Shown here in pieces: positions 44,881 through 53,537 of a stretch of DNA of 64,000 nt. Each line of letters starts with the position of its first letter. Positions within the stretch are counted from its first letter, which is position 1. Made by a program: the position numbers and the translations under genes. Origin of the DNA: an uncultured bacterium (GTDB taxonomy: Bacteria; Verrucomicrobiota; Lentisphaeria; Victivallales; UBA1829). The DNA lies in contig CACZEK010000003.1 in the NCBI GenBank assembly GCA_902780135.1, positions 1 to 64,000 on the forward strand, read 5' to 3'. Below the pieces are notes generated by a model, which saw only the letters and a list, made by a program, of their open reading frames with translations, ran no database searches and was not told the DNA's origin.

Positions 44881-46440
44881 TTACTTCTCCGGCTTCCAGT
44901 ATTTGACGGTCTTGCGGATGGCTTCGATCTCCTTGTCGAGTTCCTTCTCCTTGGACGGGGCTTTCGCCTTCACGAGGGTTTTCAGGACTTTGTCCTTTTC
45001 GGCCTCGAATTCGCCCGGGAACTGCGCGCGGTTGGCGTCGTAGTGGTCCAGGATCTCGTCTTCCGAGATGTCCTTCTTCGCCGCGTCCTCCGCGTGCTTG
45101 TTCACGAAAAGCTGCATGGCGGTCTGCTTCTGGACGGTTTCGATCTCGGCGACCTTCGCCACCTGGTCCTCCAGCGACGCGCCCTGCGCCTTCAGAGCTT
45201 CCTCAAGTTCCTTTCTCTGGTCGGCGGGGATCTCGTCGAACTCCTTCATCACGGACTCCTTCACGAGCTGCGCGGACGGGACGAACCCGGCTTTCTGCGC
45301 GAGGTAGAGCAGGATCGCGTCGTCGAGGTTCGCCTGGATCATCATGCCGACGGATTCCGGCGTGATGCGCTCGCAGTCGCTTTCGGTCGGCTCCTGTTCG
45401 AAGATCTCCTTCAGGAGCTCTTCCTTCGTGAGCTTCAGGTCCTCGTATTCCACGAGCATGTCGGGCAGGTACGCGAACTGTTTCTGCAGCTGCTCCATCG
45501 TGACGGGCTTGCCCTTGCCGTCGAGGATGTCCTGGATCTTCGCGATGTATTCCGGGGAGTAGCCGGAGAGCGTGCCGAGCTTGGTCTCGCCGTCGGACGC
45601 GAGCACGACCGTGCAGGGATAGCCGTCGACCTTGAACTTCTCGGCGAGTTCGGCGTTCTGCTTCTTCAGTTCGGCGGGGAGCTGCTTCTCCTGCGGGAAG
45701 TCAAGCTCGACCAGCACGAGCTTTTTGGAGAAATCCGCGAATTCGGGCTTGTCGAGGACGCCCTCGTGGAGCCGCTGGCACCAGATGCACCAGTCGGACC
45801 CGGTGAAGAACATCAGGATCGGCTTCTTTTCGGCGGCGGCCTGTTTCTTCGCCGCCTCGAAGTCGGTCAGCCACGCGGCTTTTCCGCCCGCTTCTCCGGC
45901 TTCGTTGTCTTCGGCATCTTCCCCGGATTTTTTTTTCGCGTCGACGGCGACTTTCTTCACCGTCTTCTTCAGCTTCTTGACCAGGTCCTTGTCGTAGCCG
46001 ACCGTGCGGTCAAGTTCCTTCTCGCCGTCGGAATCGACCAGCACCATCGTCGGATAGCCGTCGATCCTGAACTTCTTGTTGAGCGCGTCGTTCTGTTTCT
46101 TCAGGTCGGCGGACAGCTGCTTCGTGCGCGGGAAATCCAGCTCGAGCAGGACCACGCCGTCCTTCGCGAACGCCTGGAATTCGTCCTTGTCGAGGACGTC
46201 CTCGTGGAGCTTCTGGCACCAGCCGCACCAGTCGGACCCGGTGAAGAACATCAGGATCGGCTTCTTTTCGGCGGCGGCCTGCTTTTTCGCCGCCTCGTAG
46301 TCGGTCAGCCAGACGGCTTCCGCCTTCTTCGCGGCTTCCTTCGCCTCCTTGGCGGGCTTCGCGTCGGCGGCGTTCAGGGCGATGCCTGTGAAAAGCGAAC
46401 CGCAGAGCGCGGCCGCGAGGATCAGTTCGAAATGCTTCAT
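44881..46440 (-). CDS. Secreted protein with two thioredoxin-like domains and a SurA_N-like C-terminal domain
   Basis: The 519-residue product has a signal peptide (MKHFELILAAALCGSLFTGI). Two near-identical thioredoxin-7-like domains follow, each with FFTGSDWC: WCGWC (C72, C75) and WCIWC (C218, C221). YPTMVLVDSDGEKEL and YPCTVVLASDGETKL are the cis-Pro strands. Residues about 320-505 are helical and match the N-terminal chaperone part of the neighbouring parvulin protein (AQKAGFVPSAQLVKESVMKEF against AEKAGFKPSAEFVAKEMKEE). No parvulin domain is present. It is probably an envelope disulfide/chaperone fusion. Confidence 0.85.
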   Translation of the reverse strand: MKHFELILAAALCGSLFTGIALNAADAKPAKEAKEAAKKAEAVWLTDYEAAKKQAAAEKKPILMFFTGSDWCGWCQKLHEDVLDKDEFQAFAKDGVVLLELDFPRTKQLSADLKKQNDALNKKFRIDGYPTMVLVDSDGEKELDRTVGYDKDLVKKLKKTVKKVAVDAKKKSGEDAEDNEAGEAGGKAAWLTDFEAAKKQAAAEKKPILMFFTGSDWCIWCQRLHEGVLDKPEFADFSKKLVLVELDFPQEKQLPAELKKQNAELAEKFKVDGYPCTVVLASDGETKLGTLSGYSPEYIAKIQDILDGKGKPVTMEQLQKQFAYLPDMLVEYEDLKLTKEELLKEIFEQEPTESDCERITPESVGMMIQANLDDAILLYLAQKAGFVPSAQLVKESVMKEFDEIPADQRKELEEALKAQGASLEDQVAKVAEIETVQKQTAMQLFVNKHAEDAAKKDISEDEILDHYDANRAQFPGEFEAEKDKVLKTLVKAKAPSKEKELDKEIEAIRKTVKYWKPEK

Positions 46441-46497
46441 AAATCAATACCTCCGGAAACGGTTTGGTCGATCTTGCAGAAAAAGACATAACCTAAT

Positions 46498-46526
46498 ATT
46501 ATAGCATTAGACAACGGAAAATGCAA
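46498..46526 (-). promoter_or_regulatory. Promoter of the double-thioredoxin gene
   Basis: On the minus strand TTGCAT (46526-46521), 17-base spacer, TATAAT (46503-46498) preceded by TGC. Leader about 50 bases with a weak CCGGAGG before the ATG. Confidence 0.75.
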
Positions 46527-46622
46527 ATGTGTTCCGCGCCTTCCGTATGAAAAAAACATCTTTTTGCCGTGCCGTTATCCTTGACTGACAAAAGAAAATG
46601 CGCCAAAACCGCCGCGGGGTTC

Positions 46623-46651
46623 TTGCAATCGGGTGTTTCATGCGCTATAGT
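46623..46651 (+). promoter_or_regulatory. Promoter of the GH127 gene
   Basis: TTGCAA (46623-46628), 17-base spacer, TATAGT (46646-46651). Leader about 40 bases. Confidence 0.7.
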
Positions 46652-46697
46652 ATCGCGTGTTTTCATTCATTCAATTTCGCAACACCGAGGTCGCCGC

Positions 46698-49202
46698 ATG
46701 AAAAAATCCAGTCTCGTCTTGTCTGCCGCGCTCTGCTGCGCCGTGATCGTCTGTGAAGCCGCCGAGATCGCAAGGACTTCCTTCCCGTATCCGGGAGCGA
46801 AAACCCGTTTCGGAGAGGAAAAGAAAACCGTCGCGTGCGTTCCCGCCGGATACGTCACGCTCACGGGCGGCCCGCTCGCCGAACGCCAGAATCTCAACAA
46901 CCATTACATCGCATACACGATCAAGCCGGACCGCCTGCTGGAACCGTTTCGTATCCAGGCGGGCCTGCCGAAGAAAGCGGACCGCTACGACGGCTGGGAG
47001 GACGGCGAGCTCTCCGGTCACGCCATGGGGCATTACCTCTTCGCGCTGGCGTATGTGTACGAGCTCACGAAGGACCCGCAGGCGCTGAAGCAGATGGAAT
47101 ACGTCGTGGACGAGATCGCGAAGATGCAGGAGGCGGACCCGGACGGCTACGCGTTCCCCGTCCCGAAGAAGACGTTCACGCAGCTCCGCGAGAACAAAGT
47201 CGATGCGCAGCCGTTCAAGCTGAACGGCATCTGGTCGCCGTTCTATTCCCTGCACAAACTCATGGCGGGACTGCGCGACATCAGCCTTTTGCATGGTAGT
47301 GAAGCAAGGTCGGTAAGACAGAAGGCGCGCATGGCGCTGTTCAAGCTCGGCAACTTCGTGGTCTCCGTGGTCTCCCCGCTCACGCCGGAAAACACCCAAA
47401 AAATGCTCTCCTGCGAGTTCGGCGGCATGGACGAGGTGCTCGCCGACCTCACGGCCATGTCGGGTGACAAAAAGTTCCTCGAATGCGCCCAGAAACATTT
47501 CTACCACGAAGCCCTCATGGATCCGCTGAGCCGCAAGCAGGACATCCTGACCGGGCGGCACGGCAACACCATGATCCCGGAAATGACCGGCATGGGCCGT
47601 ATCTACGAGCTCACGGGCGACAAGAAATACCGGGACATAGCCGAGTTCTTCTTCGACCGCGTGGCGAACCACCGGAGCTACGCCACCGGCGGACACGGCG
47701 ACGGCGAGTATTTCTTCCCGGTCGGCGACGACGCGAAGCACCTGTCCAGCCACACCACGGAATCCTGCAACTGCTACAACATGCTGAAGCTTGCCCGCCT
47801 CGTCTTCGAGTGGGGGCCGAAAGCCTCCGTCATGGATTTCGCCGAACGCGCCACGCTGAACCATGTGGCGTCCGTGATCCGTCCCGACCGCGAGGGCGCG
47901 TACTGCTACTTCCAGCCGCTCGCGTCCGTCGCCGTGAAGAATTTCTCCACCAGCGAACACGTCTGGACGTGCTGCGTCGGCACCGGACTGGAGAACCCCG
48001 GGCGCTACGGCGAGCTGATCGCCGCCGGGAGGAGGGGCGAGGTGTACCTGAACCAGTTCTGGGACGCGGACATCATGCTCGACGCCATCCAATGGATGAC
48101 TGTGACCGGGCACTATCCCCTGCCGGAGGGAGTGTATATCGATGTCGACATAACGCCTTTTAAAAGGTTTTCGATTTCCGGCGGTTTCCCGTACTCGAAG
48201 GACGTGACGGTGACGTTCTTCGGTTCCGACAGCTACGACTCTGAGTTCACGCTGAAGATCCGCAAGCCGTACTGGAGTCCGAATATGACCTTGAAAGTGA
48301 ACGGCGAACCCGTTTCCGCCGAGGCGGGCAAGGACGGCTACATCGCGCTCAAGCGCAAGTGGAAGAACGAGGACACCGTGAACATCGGATTCGATTTCAG
48401 TCTGCGCGCCGTGCCGATGACCGACAAGCCCGGCGATCCGCTGTGCCTCATGTACGGGCCCTTCGTGCTCGCGGGCGTCGTGCCGCCCGATCCGTCGAAT
48501 CCCGGAGCCCGCGCGTGGCGCAACGACGGCCAGAGCTACGAGACGCCGCCCGTGATGGTGGCGGAAAACGTGCAGGAACTGCTGTCGAAGCTGACGCCCG
48601 CCGACGGGTTCGCGCACTTCAAATCCGGCGGCCTGATCTTCCCGAAGGACCTCGAATTCCGTCCGCTCATGGACATCATGGACGAACACTACGCCGTGTA
48701 TTTCAACCGGTTCAGCAAGGCGCAATGGGACGCCGAGGGATCCGACGTCATCAGCCGCGTCCGCCTCGAAATGGGCAACAGCCGCCGCCTCGTCGACGAG
48801 ATCACGCCCGGCTACCAGCAGTCCGAGATCGACCATAAGGTCGTGACCGGAAACACCCAGGCGCGCGCCGGAATGGACGGCCGCCGCTTCCGTTTTGCGC
48901 CCGCCGGGACCTCGTTCGAGTACACCGTCTCGAACCTGCCGTCCGGCGAGCCGCTGGAGCTGACCGTTGAGATGTCCGGCCGCAACGCCGCGCTGAAGAT
49001 CGTGTGCGGCGGCAGGGAGATCTTCTCCGGGGACGTGAACACCGAGCGCGGACAGAGCGTCGGGAAGACGGTCCCGATCCCCGCGGACGCCATCGCCGCC
49101 GACGGCACGGCGAAGCTCGTGTTCTCCGGCGCGAACGGGAAAGCCTCTCCGCAGATCACGAAAATCAGGATTATGAGGAGGACAAGTCCTCCACTGAAGT
49201 AG
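46698..49202 (+). CDS. Secreted GH127-family glycosidase (beta-L-arabinofuranosidase type)
   Basis: ATG 46698 (MKKSSLVLSAALCCAVIVCEA) begins a signal peptide, with GAGG upstream. The 834-residue product has FGGMDEVLADL, TTESCNCYNMLKLARL and WTCCVGTGLENPGRYGEL. In the characterised member HypBA1, Glu and Cys of such motifs bind zinc and a Cys is the nucleophile, and all are present here. Beta-sandwich domains follow (about 490-640 and 730-834). It should remove beta-L-arabinofuranose (or related sugars) from plant glycans. It is a lone gene with no transporter. Codons near 47295-47315 (AGT, AGG, GTA, AGA) are rare for this genome. Confidence 0.88.
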   Translation: MKKSSLVLSAALCCAVIVCEAAEIARTSFPYPGAKTRFGEEKKTVACVPAGYVTLTGGPLAERQNLNNHYIAYTIKPDRLLEPFRIQAGLPKKADRYDGWEDGELSGHAMGHYLFALAYVYELTKDPQALKQMEYVVDEIAKMQEADPDGYAFPVPKKTFTQLRENKVDAQPFKLNGIWSPFYSLHKLMAGLRDISLLHGSEARSVRQKARMALFKLGNFVVSVVSPLTPENTQKMLSCEFGGMDEVLADLTAMSGDKKFLECAQKHFYHEALMDPLSRKQDILTGRHGNTMIPEMTGMGRIYELTGDKKYRDIAEFFFDRVANHRSYATGGHGDGEYFFPVGDDAKHLSSHTTESCNCYNMLKLARLVFEWGPKASVMDFAERATLNHVASVIRPDREGAYCYFQPLASVAVKNFSTSEHVWTCCVGTGLENPGRYGELIAAGRRGEVYLNQFWDADIMLDAIQWMTVTGHYPLPEGVYIDVDITPFKRFSISGGFPYSKDVTVTFFGSDSYDSEFTLKIRKPYWSPNMTLKVNGEPVSAEAGKDGYIALKRKWKNEDTVNIGFDFSLRAVPMTDKPGDPLCLMYGPFVLAGVVPPDPSNPGARAWRNDGQSYETPPVMVAENVQELLSKLTPADGFAHFKSGGLIFPKDLEFRPLMDIMDEHYAVYFNRFSKAQWDAEGSDVISRVRLEMGNSRRLVDEITPGYQQSEIDHKVVTGNTQARAGMDGRRFRFAPAGTSFEYTVSNLPSGEPLELTVEMSGRNAALKIVCGGREIFSGDVNTERGQSVGKTVPIPADAIAADGTAKLVFSGANGKASPQITKIRIMRRTSPPLK

Positions 49203-49270
49203 TGCCGGGCTGCGCTCCGGCACAGAATACAAGAGAAACAGCCGTGTCCGGTCTTGGCGCCGGGCACGGC
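49202..49270 (+). terminator. Two hairpins after the GH127 gene
   Basis: GTGCCGG (49202-49208) pairs with CCGGCAC (49217-49223). GCCGTGTCCGG (49241-49251) pairs with CCGGGCACGGC (49260-49270), followed only by AATTTACTTT, so termination is likely but weak. Confidence 0.55.
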
Positions 49271-49309
49271 AATTTACTTTAAAAAATGCACCTTTTTCCG
49301 AAAAAAGGC

Positions 49310-49338
49310 TTTCATAAATCGGAAAGCGGTGCTATATT
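49310..49338 (+). promoter_or_regulatory. Putative promoter of the zinc-ribbon-pyrE genes
   Basis: TTTCAT (49310-49315), 17-base spacer, TATATT (49333-49338) preceded by TGC (extended -10). Confidence 0.45.
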
Positions 49339-49389
49339 ATAAGATAAGATTTCAACCCTCCCACCCGAATCAACCGCAAGGACCCCAAA

Positions 49390-49782
49390 ATGCCGGAAGA
49401 CAAAACCAATAAGAACAGTCAGGCAAAAGTCGATTTCATCTGCGCCGAGGAAGGCTGCGACGGCGTCGTGCAGTTCAGCCTGCAGGACTGCTCCGAAAGC
49501 AATATCCAGGTGCTGTGCCCCAAGTGCCACAAGCCCTATGTGTTCGACCATGAACTCCGCACGAAGTTCGGCAAGCTCCAGAAGCTGATCGAAGTCGTCC
49601 GCGAGGCGGAACCCATCCTCGGCGACTGCTGCGTCTCCGTCAACGTCCCCGGCGGCAGCGTGAAGGTCCCCTACGCCCTGCTGCTCACCCGGCTGAACAC
49701 CATGCTCACGCTCCGCGTCGGCGGCAAGTCCATCGACTTCCACCTCTGGATCCAGCCGTCTTCGCCCGACACCTTCCGCTAA
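49390..49782 (+). CDS. Small zinc-ribbon protein of unknown function
   Basis: The 130-residue soluble product has ICAEEGCDGVVQFSLQDC and VLCPKCHKPYVF, giving paired cysteines (C-x4-C and C-x2-C) that look like a zinc ribbon. A second part (about 70-130) with EPILGDCCVSVNVPGGSV follows. I do not recognise the family. It precedes pyrE by 25 bases and shares its promoter. ATG 49390 follows GCAAGGA. Confidence 0.8.
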   Translation: MPEDKTNKNSQAKVDFICAEEGCDGVVQFSLQDCSESNIQVLCPKCHKPYVFDHELRTKFGKLQKLIEVVREAEPILGDCCVSVNVPGGSVKVPYALLLTRLNTMLTLRVGGKSIDFHLWIQPSSPDTFR

Positions 49783-49807
49783 TCACCGAAAAAAGGTACA
49801 CCATACC

Positions 49808-50386
49808 ATGACAGACCAGGAAATCATCGCCGCATTCGAGTCCGCCGGCGCGCTGCTGACCGGACATTTCCAGCTTCGCAGCAAGAAGCACAGCAACCGT
49901 TTCTTCCAGGCCGCGCTCGTTTTCAAGAAGCCGTGGGTCGGGGAAGAGCTCTGCAAGGAGCTCGCCGCCCGCATCAAGGCCGCCTGGATCGAAGCCGAGA
50001 CCGTCATTTCCCCCGCGGTCGGCGGCCTCTTCGTCGGGCAGGAGATCGCCCGCGCCCTCCACATCGAATCCATCTTCGCCGACAAGGAGAACGACCAGCT
50101 CGTCCTGAAGCGCGGCTTCCGGCTCAAGCCGGGCGAGAAGGTCATCGTGGCGGAGGACGTCGTGACCGAGGGCGGCCGCGTCCAGCAGACGATCGACCTG
50201 GTCCGCGCGCACGGCGCCGATCCGGTCGCCGTGGCGGTGATCACGGACCGCAGCGGCGGCAAAGTCTCGTTCGGCGGCATCCCGTTCTTCAGCCTGCTGA
50301 AGCTCTCGCTGCCGACCTACACGGCAGAGGAGTGCCCCATGTGCCGCGCCGGACAGCCCATCGACGTCCCCGGCAGCAAATCCTGA
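49808..50386 (+). CDS. pyrE: Orotate phosphoribosyltransferase
   Basis: The 192-residue product has the PRPP motif VIVAEDVVTEGGRVQQTI, and HFQLRSKKHSNRFFQAALVF and VISPAVGGLFVGQEIARAL in the usual PyrE order. It makes OMP from orotate and PRPP in pyrimidine synthesis. The C-terminus has CPMCRAGQPIDVPGSKS; the paired cysteines are also found in other PyrE of this subgroup. GAAAAAAGG precedes the ATG at a fair distance. Confidence 0.93.
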   Translation: MTDQEIIAAFESAGALLTGHFQLRSKKHSNRFFQAALVFKKPWVGEELCKELAARIKAAWIEAETVISPAVGGLFVGQEIARALHIESIFADKENDQLVLKRGFRLKPGEKVIVAEDVVTEGGRVQQTIDLVRAHGADPVAVAVITDRSGGKVSFGGIPFFSLLKLSLPTYTAEECPMCRAGQPIDVPGSKS

Positions 50387-50491
50387 ACCGAATCCGAATC
50401 GAACCGCTCCGTTCCGCCGCTCGGAATGAGAGGGAATCTCTTTCCCGTTTCGAGGTGGCGGCCGGTCGGATGAACCACAGAAAGACTATCC

Positions 50492-53400
50492 ATGTTTGCT
50501 ACGATCGTTAAGAAGATATTCGGCAGCAAATCGGAGCGCGACGTGAAACGGCTGCGTCCCCTGGTGGCGAAGATCAACGCCCTGGAGGAATCGTACCGGT
50601 CGCTGACCGAAGAGCAGCTGAAAGCCAAGACGCAGGAGTTCAAGGACCGCTACGCCAAAGGCGAGTCGCTCGACTCCATGATGTGCGAGGCGTTCGCCGT
50701 CGTGAAGAACGCCTGCCGCCGCATGGTCGGGCGCACCTACCAGGTCTGCGGCCACGACCTCGTCTGGGACATGATCCCGTTCGACGTCCAGATCATCGGC
50801 GGCATCGTGCTGCACCAGGGCAAGATCGCGGAAATGGCGACCGGCGAAGGCAAGACGCTCGTCGCCACCATGCCGCTGTACCTGAACGCGCTTTCCGGGC
50901 ACAACTGCCAGCTCGTCACCGTGAACGACTACCTCGCGCGCCGCGACTCCCAGTGGGTCGGCCGCGTGTTCGAATTCCTCGGCCTCACGGTCGGCTGCAT
51001 CCAGAACTCCATGCACTCCGGCGAACGCAAGGCGCAGTACGCCTGCGACATCACCTACGGCACGAACAGCGAGTTCGGGTTCGACTACCTCCGCGACATG
51101 GGCATGGCGACCAGCAAGGAACAGCTCGTCCAGCGCGATTACTACTACGTCATCGTCGACGAAGTCGACTCCATCCTCATCGACGAGGCGCGCACGCCGC
51201 TCATCATCTCCGGCCCCGTAAGCGTCTCCACGCACCAGTTCGACAAGCTCCAGCCGCTCGTCGCCGCGCTGTACCGCAAGCAGGAATCGCTGTGCGACCG
51301 CCTGCTGCGCGAGGCGAAGGCGGTGATCGACCGCCGCGACGAGGGCAAGGCGACGGACGAGGAGTTCGACGACGCCATCCGCAAGCTCCTTCAGGTCAAG
51401 TTCGGCATGCCCCGCCACAAGCTGCTCGCCCACATCCTCGAGGACGCCGACATCCTCAAGCGCCTCGAACGCTACGAGTCGTTCGTCCGCAGCGACCAGA
51501 ACCGCGGCATGCTCCAGGAGGTGCAGGAGGACCTGTATTTCTCCATGGACGAGAAACAGCACGAGGCCGACCTCACGGAACGCGGCCGCAACACCGTTTC
51601 CCCGAACGATCCCGACGCGTTCGTGCTGCCCGACCTGCTGAACTCCCTGCACGACATCGACAACGACCCGAAGACGGACTACCAGACGAAGCTGCGGCGC
51701 CACCGGGCGTTCCAGGAAGCCTTCGCCGAGAAGAGCGAACGCCTCCAGAACATCTCCCAGCTCCTCCGCGCCTACTGCCTCTTCGAGAAGGACGTGGACT
51801 ACGTCGTCATGGACGGCAAGGTCCTGATCGTGGACGAGCACACCGGGCGCATCCTGCCGGGCAGACGGTTCAGCGACGGCCTGCACCAGGCGCTCGAGGC
51901 GAAGGAGAACGTGAAGATCGAGAGCGAGACGCAGACGCTCGCCACGATCACGATCCAGAACTATTTCCGCATGTACAAGAAGCTCGCCGGCATGACCGGC
52001 ACGGCGGAGACCGAGGCGAACGAGTTCCACCAGATCTACAAGCTCGACGTCGTCGTGATCCCCACGAACCGCCCGTGCATCCGCAAGGACGTGAACGACA
52101 CGGTGTTCAAGACCAAGCGCGAGAAATTCCGCGCCATCGTGGCGGAGACCGAGGCGGCGTACAAGCGCGGGCAGCCCGTCCTGCTCGGCACCATCTCCGT
52201 CGAGGACTCCGAGCTGGTCAGCCGCATGCTCCGCATGAAGAACATCCCGCACAACGTGCTGAACGCGAAGAACCACGCCCGCGAATCCGAGATCGTGGCG
52301 CTCGCCGGACGCCGCGGGGCGGTTACGGTCGCCACGAACATGGCGGGCCGCGGCACCGACATCAAGCTGGAGCCCGGCGTGGAAGAGCTGGGCGGCCTGC
52401 TGGTCCTCGGCAGTTCGCGCCACGACTCCCGCCGCATCGACCGCCAGCTGCGCGGACGCTGCGGACGCCAGGGCGACCCCGGCATGTCGCATTTCTACGT
52501 GTCGCTGGAGGACAACCTGATGCGCCTGTTCGGCTCCGACCGCATCGTGACGATCATGGAGAAGTTCGGCATGGAGGAGGGCGAGGAGCTTCAGCATCCG
52601 CTCCTGAGCCGTTCCATCGAGACCGCCCAGCGCCGCGTGGAGCAGCACCATTTCTCCATCCGCAAGCGCACGCTCGAATATGACGACGTGATGAACAAGC
52701 AGCGCGAGGTCATCTACGGCTTCCGCCACGACACGCTGTTCCAGGACGACAGCCGCCCGGCGATCTTCGACATCATCGAGATCGAGGTCGGCCGCCACGT
52801 GGAGGAGGCGTTCGCGGCCGCCACCGGCGACCTCAAGAACCCGTACAACCGCGACCTGCTCCTTGCCTGGCTGAACTACTCCTTCCCGTTCGGGTTCTCC
52901 GAAGAGGACCTGGACGTGGACCTGACGGCGGAGAACGCCGCCGAGCTGATGGTCGAGCGCATCCTGAAGAAGGTGCACGACATGTACGAGCTGAAGGCGT
53001 CCCTCGAGGATCCCGTCGCGCTGAAATGGCTCGAACGCCAGATCGTGCTCGACGCCATCGACTCCCGCTGGCAGGACCATCTCCGCAGCATGGACGAGCT
53101 CCGCGGCAGCATCGGCCTCCGCGCCTACGCCCAGAAGGACCCGCTGGTCGAGTACAAGCGCGAGGCGTTCCGCCTGTTCGAGCAGCTCATGAACGACATC
53201 GACCAGCAGATCATCGGAAAGATCTTCCGTTCCGCCACCAGCCTCGCGGCGTTCGAACGCTTCGTCCCCGCCGCGCGCCAGTACCGGCTCAGCCACCAGA
53301 CCATCGACCAGCTCGGCTCCGCCACTGCCTCCGCCGAGGCTCCGGCGCCCGCCGCCGCGCCCGCGCAGCAGGCGTCCGGCGACGATTCCGAACCGGAACC

Positions 53401-53518
53401 CGTGATGCAGCGTCCCGATCCCGGCGTCCCGTACCAGCGCGGCGACGAGAAGGTCGGCCCGAACGATCCTTGTCCCTGCGGCTCCGGCAAAAAATTCAAG
53501 AAATGCTGCGGTAAATGA
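50492..53518 (+). CDS. secA: Preprotein translocase ATPase SecA
   Basis: The 1008-residue product has MATGEGKTLVATMPLYLNAL (Walker A), FGFDYLRDMG, IDEARTPLIISG (DEAD-box variant), GRQGDPGMSHFYVSLEDNLM and LRSMDELRGSIGLRAYAQKDPLVEYK. It ends with a Pro/Ala linker and the zinc SEC-C motif NDPCPCGSGKKFKKCC. It pushes preproteins through SecYEG. It is longer than the E. coli protein (901). A weak AGAAAGA lies before ATG 50492. Confidence 0.97.
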   Translation: MFATIVKKIFGSKSERDVKRLRPLVAKINALEESYRSLTEEQLKAKTQEFKDRYAKGESLDSMMCEAFAVVKNACRRMVGRTYQVCGHDLVWDMIPFDVQIIGGIVLHQGKIAEMATGEGKTLVATMPLYLNALSGHNCQLVTVNDYLARRDSQWVGRVFEFLGLTVGCIQNSMHSGERKAQYACDITYGTNSEFGFDYLRDMGMATSKEQLVQRDYYYVIVDEVDSILIDEARTPLIISGPVSVSTHQFDKLQPLVAALYRKQESLCDRLLREAKAVIDRRDEGKATDEEFDDAIRKLLQVKFGMPRHKLLAHILEDADILKRLERYESFVRSDQNRGMLQEVQEDLYFSMDEKQHEADLTERGRNTVSPNDPDAFVLPDLLNSLHDIDNDPKTDYQTKLRRHRAFQEAFAEKSERLQNISQLLRAYCLFEKDVDYVVMDGKVLIVDEHTGRILPGRRFSDGLHQALEAKENVKIESETQTLATITIQNYFRMYKKLAGMTGTAETEANEFHQIYKLDVVVIPTNRPCIRKDVNDTVFKTKREKFRAIVAETEAAYKRGQPVLLGTISVEDSELVSRMLRMKNIPHNVLNAKNHARESEIVALAGRRGAVTVATNMAGRGTDIKLEPGVEELGGLLVLGSSRHDSRRIDRQLRGRCGRQGDPGMSHFYVSLEDNLMRLFGSDRIVTIMEKFGMEEGEELQHPLLSRSIETAQRRVEQHHFSIRKRTLEYDDVMNKQREVIYGFRHDTLFQDDSRPAIFDIIEIEVGRHVEEAFAAATGDLKNPYNRDLLLAWLNYSFPFGFSEEDLDVDLTAENAAELMVERILKKVHDMYELKASLEDPVALKWLERQIVLDAIDSRWQDHLRSMDELRGSIGLRAYAQKDPLVEYKREAFRLFEQLMNDIDQQIIGKIFRSATSLAAFERFVPAARQYRLSHQTIDQLGSATASAEAPAPAAAPAQQASGDDSEPEPVMQRPDPGVPYQRGDEKVGPNDPCPCGSGKKFKKCCGK

Positions 53519-53537
53519 CCGCATCGGGCGGTGCATC

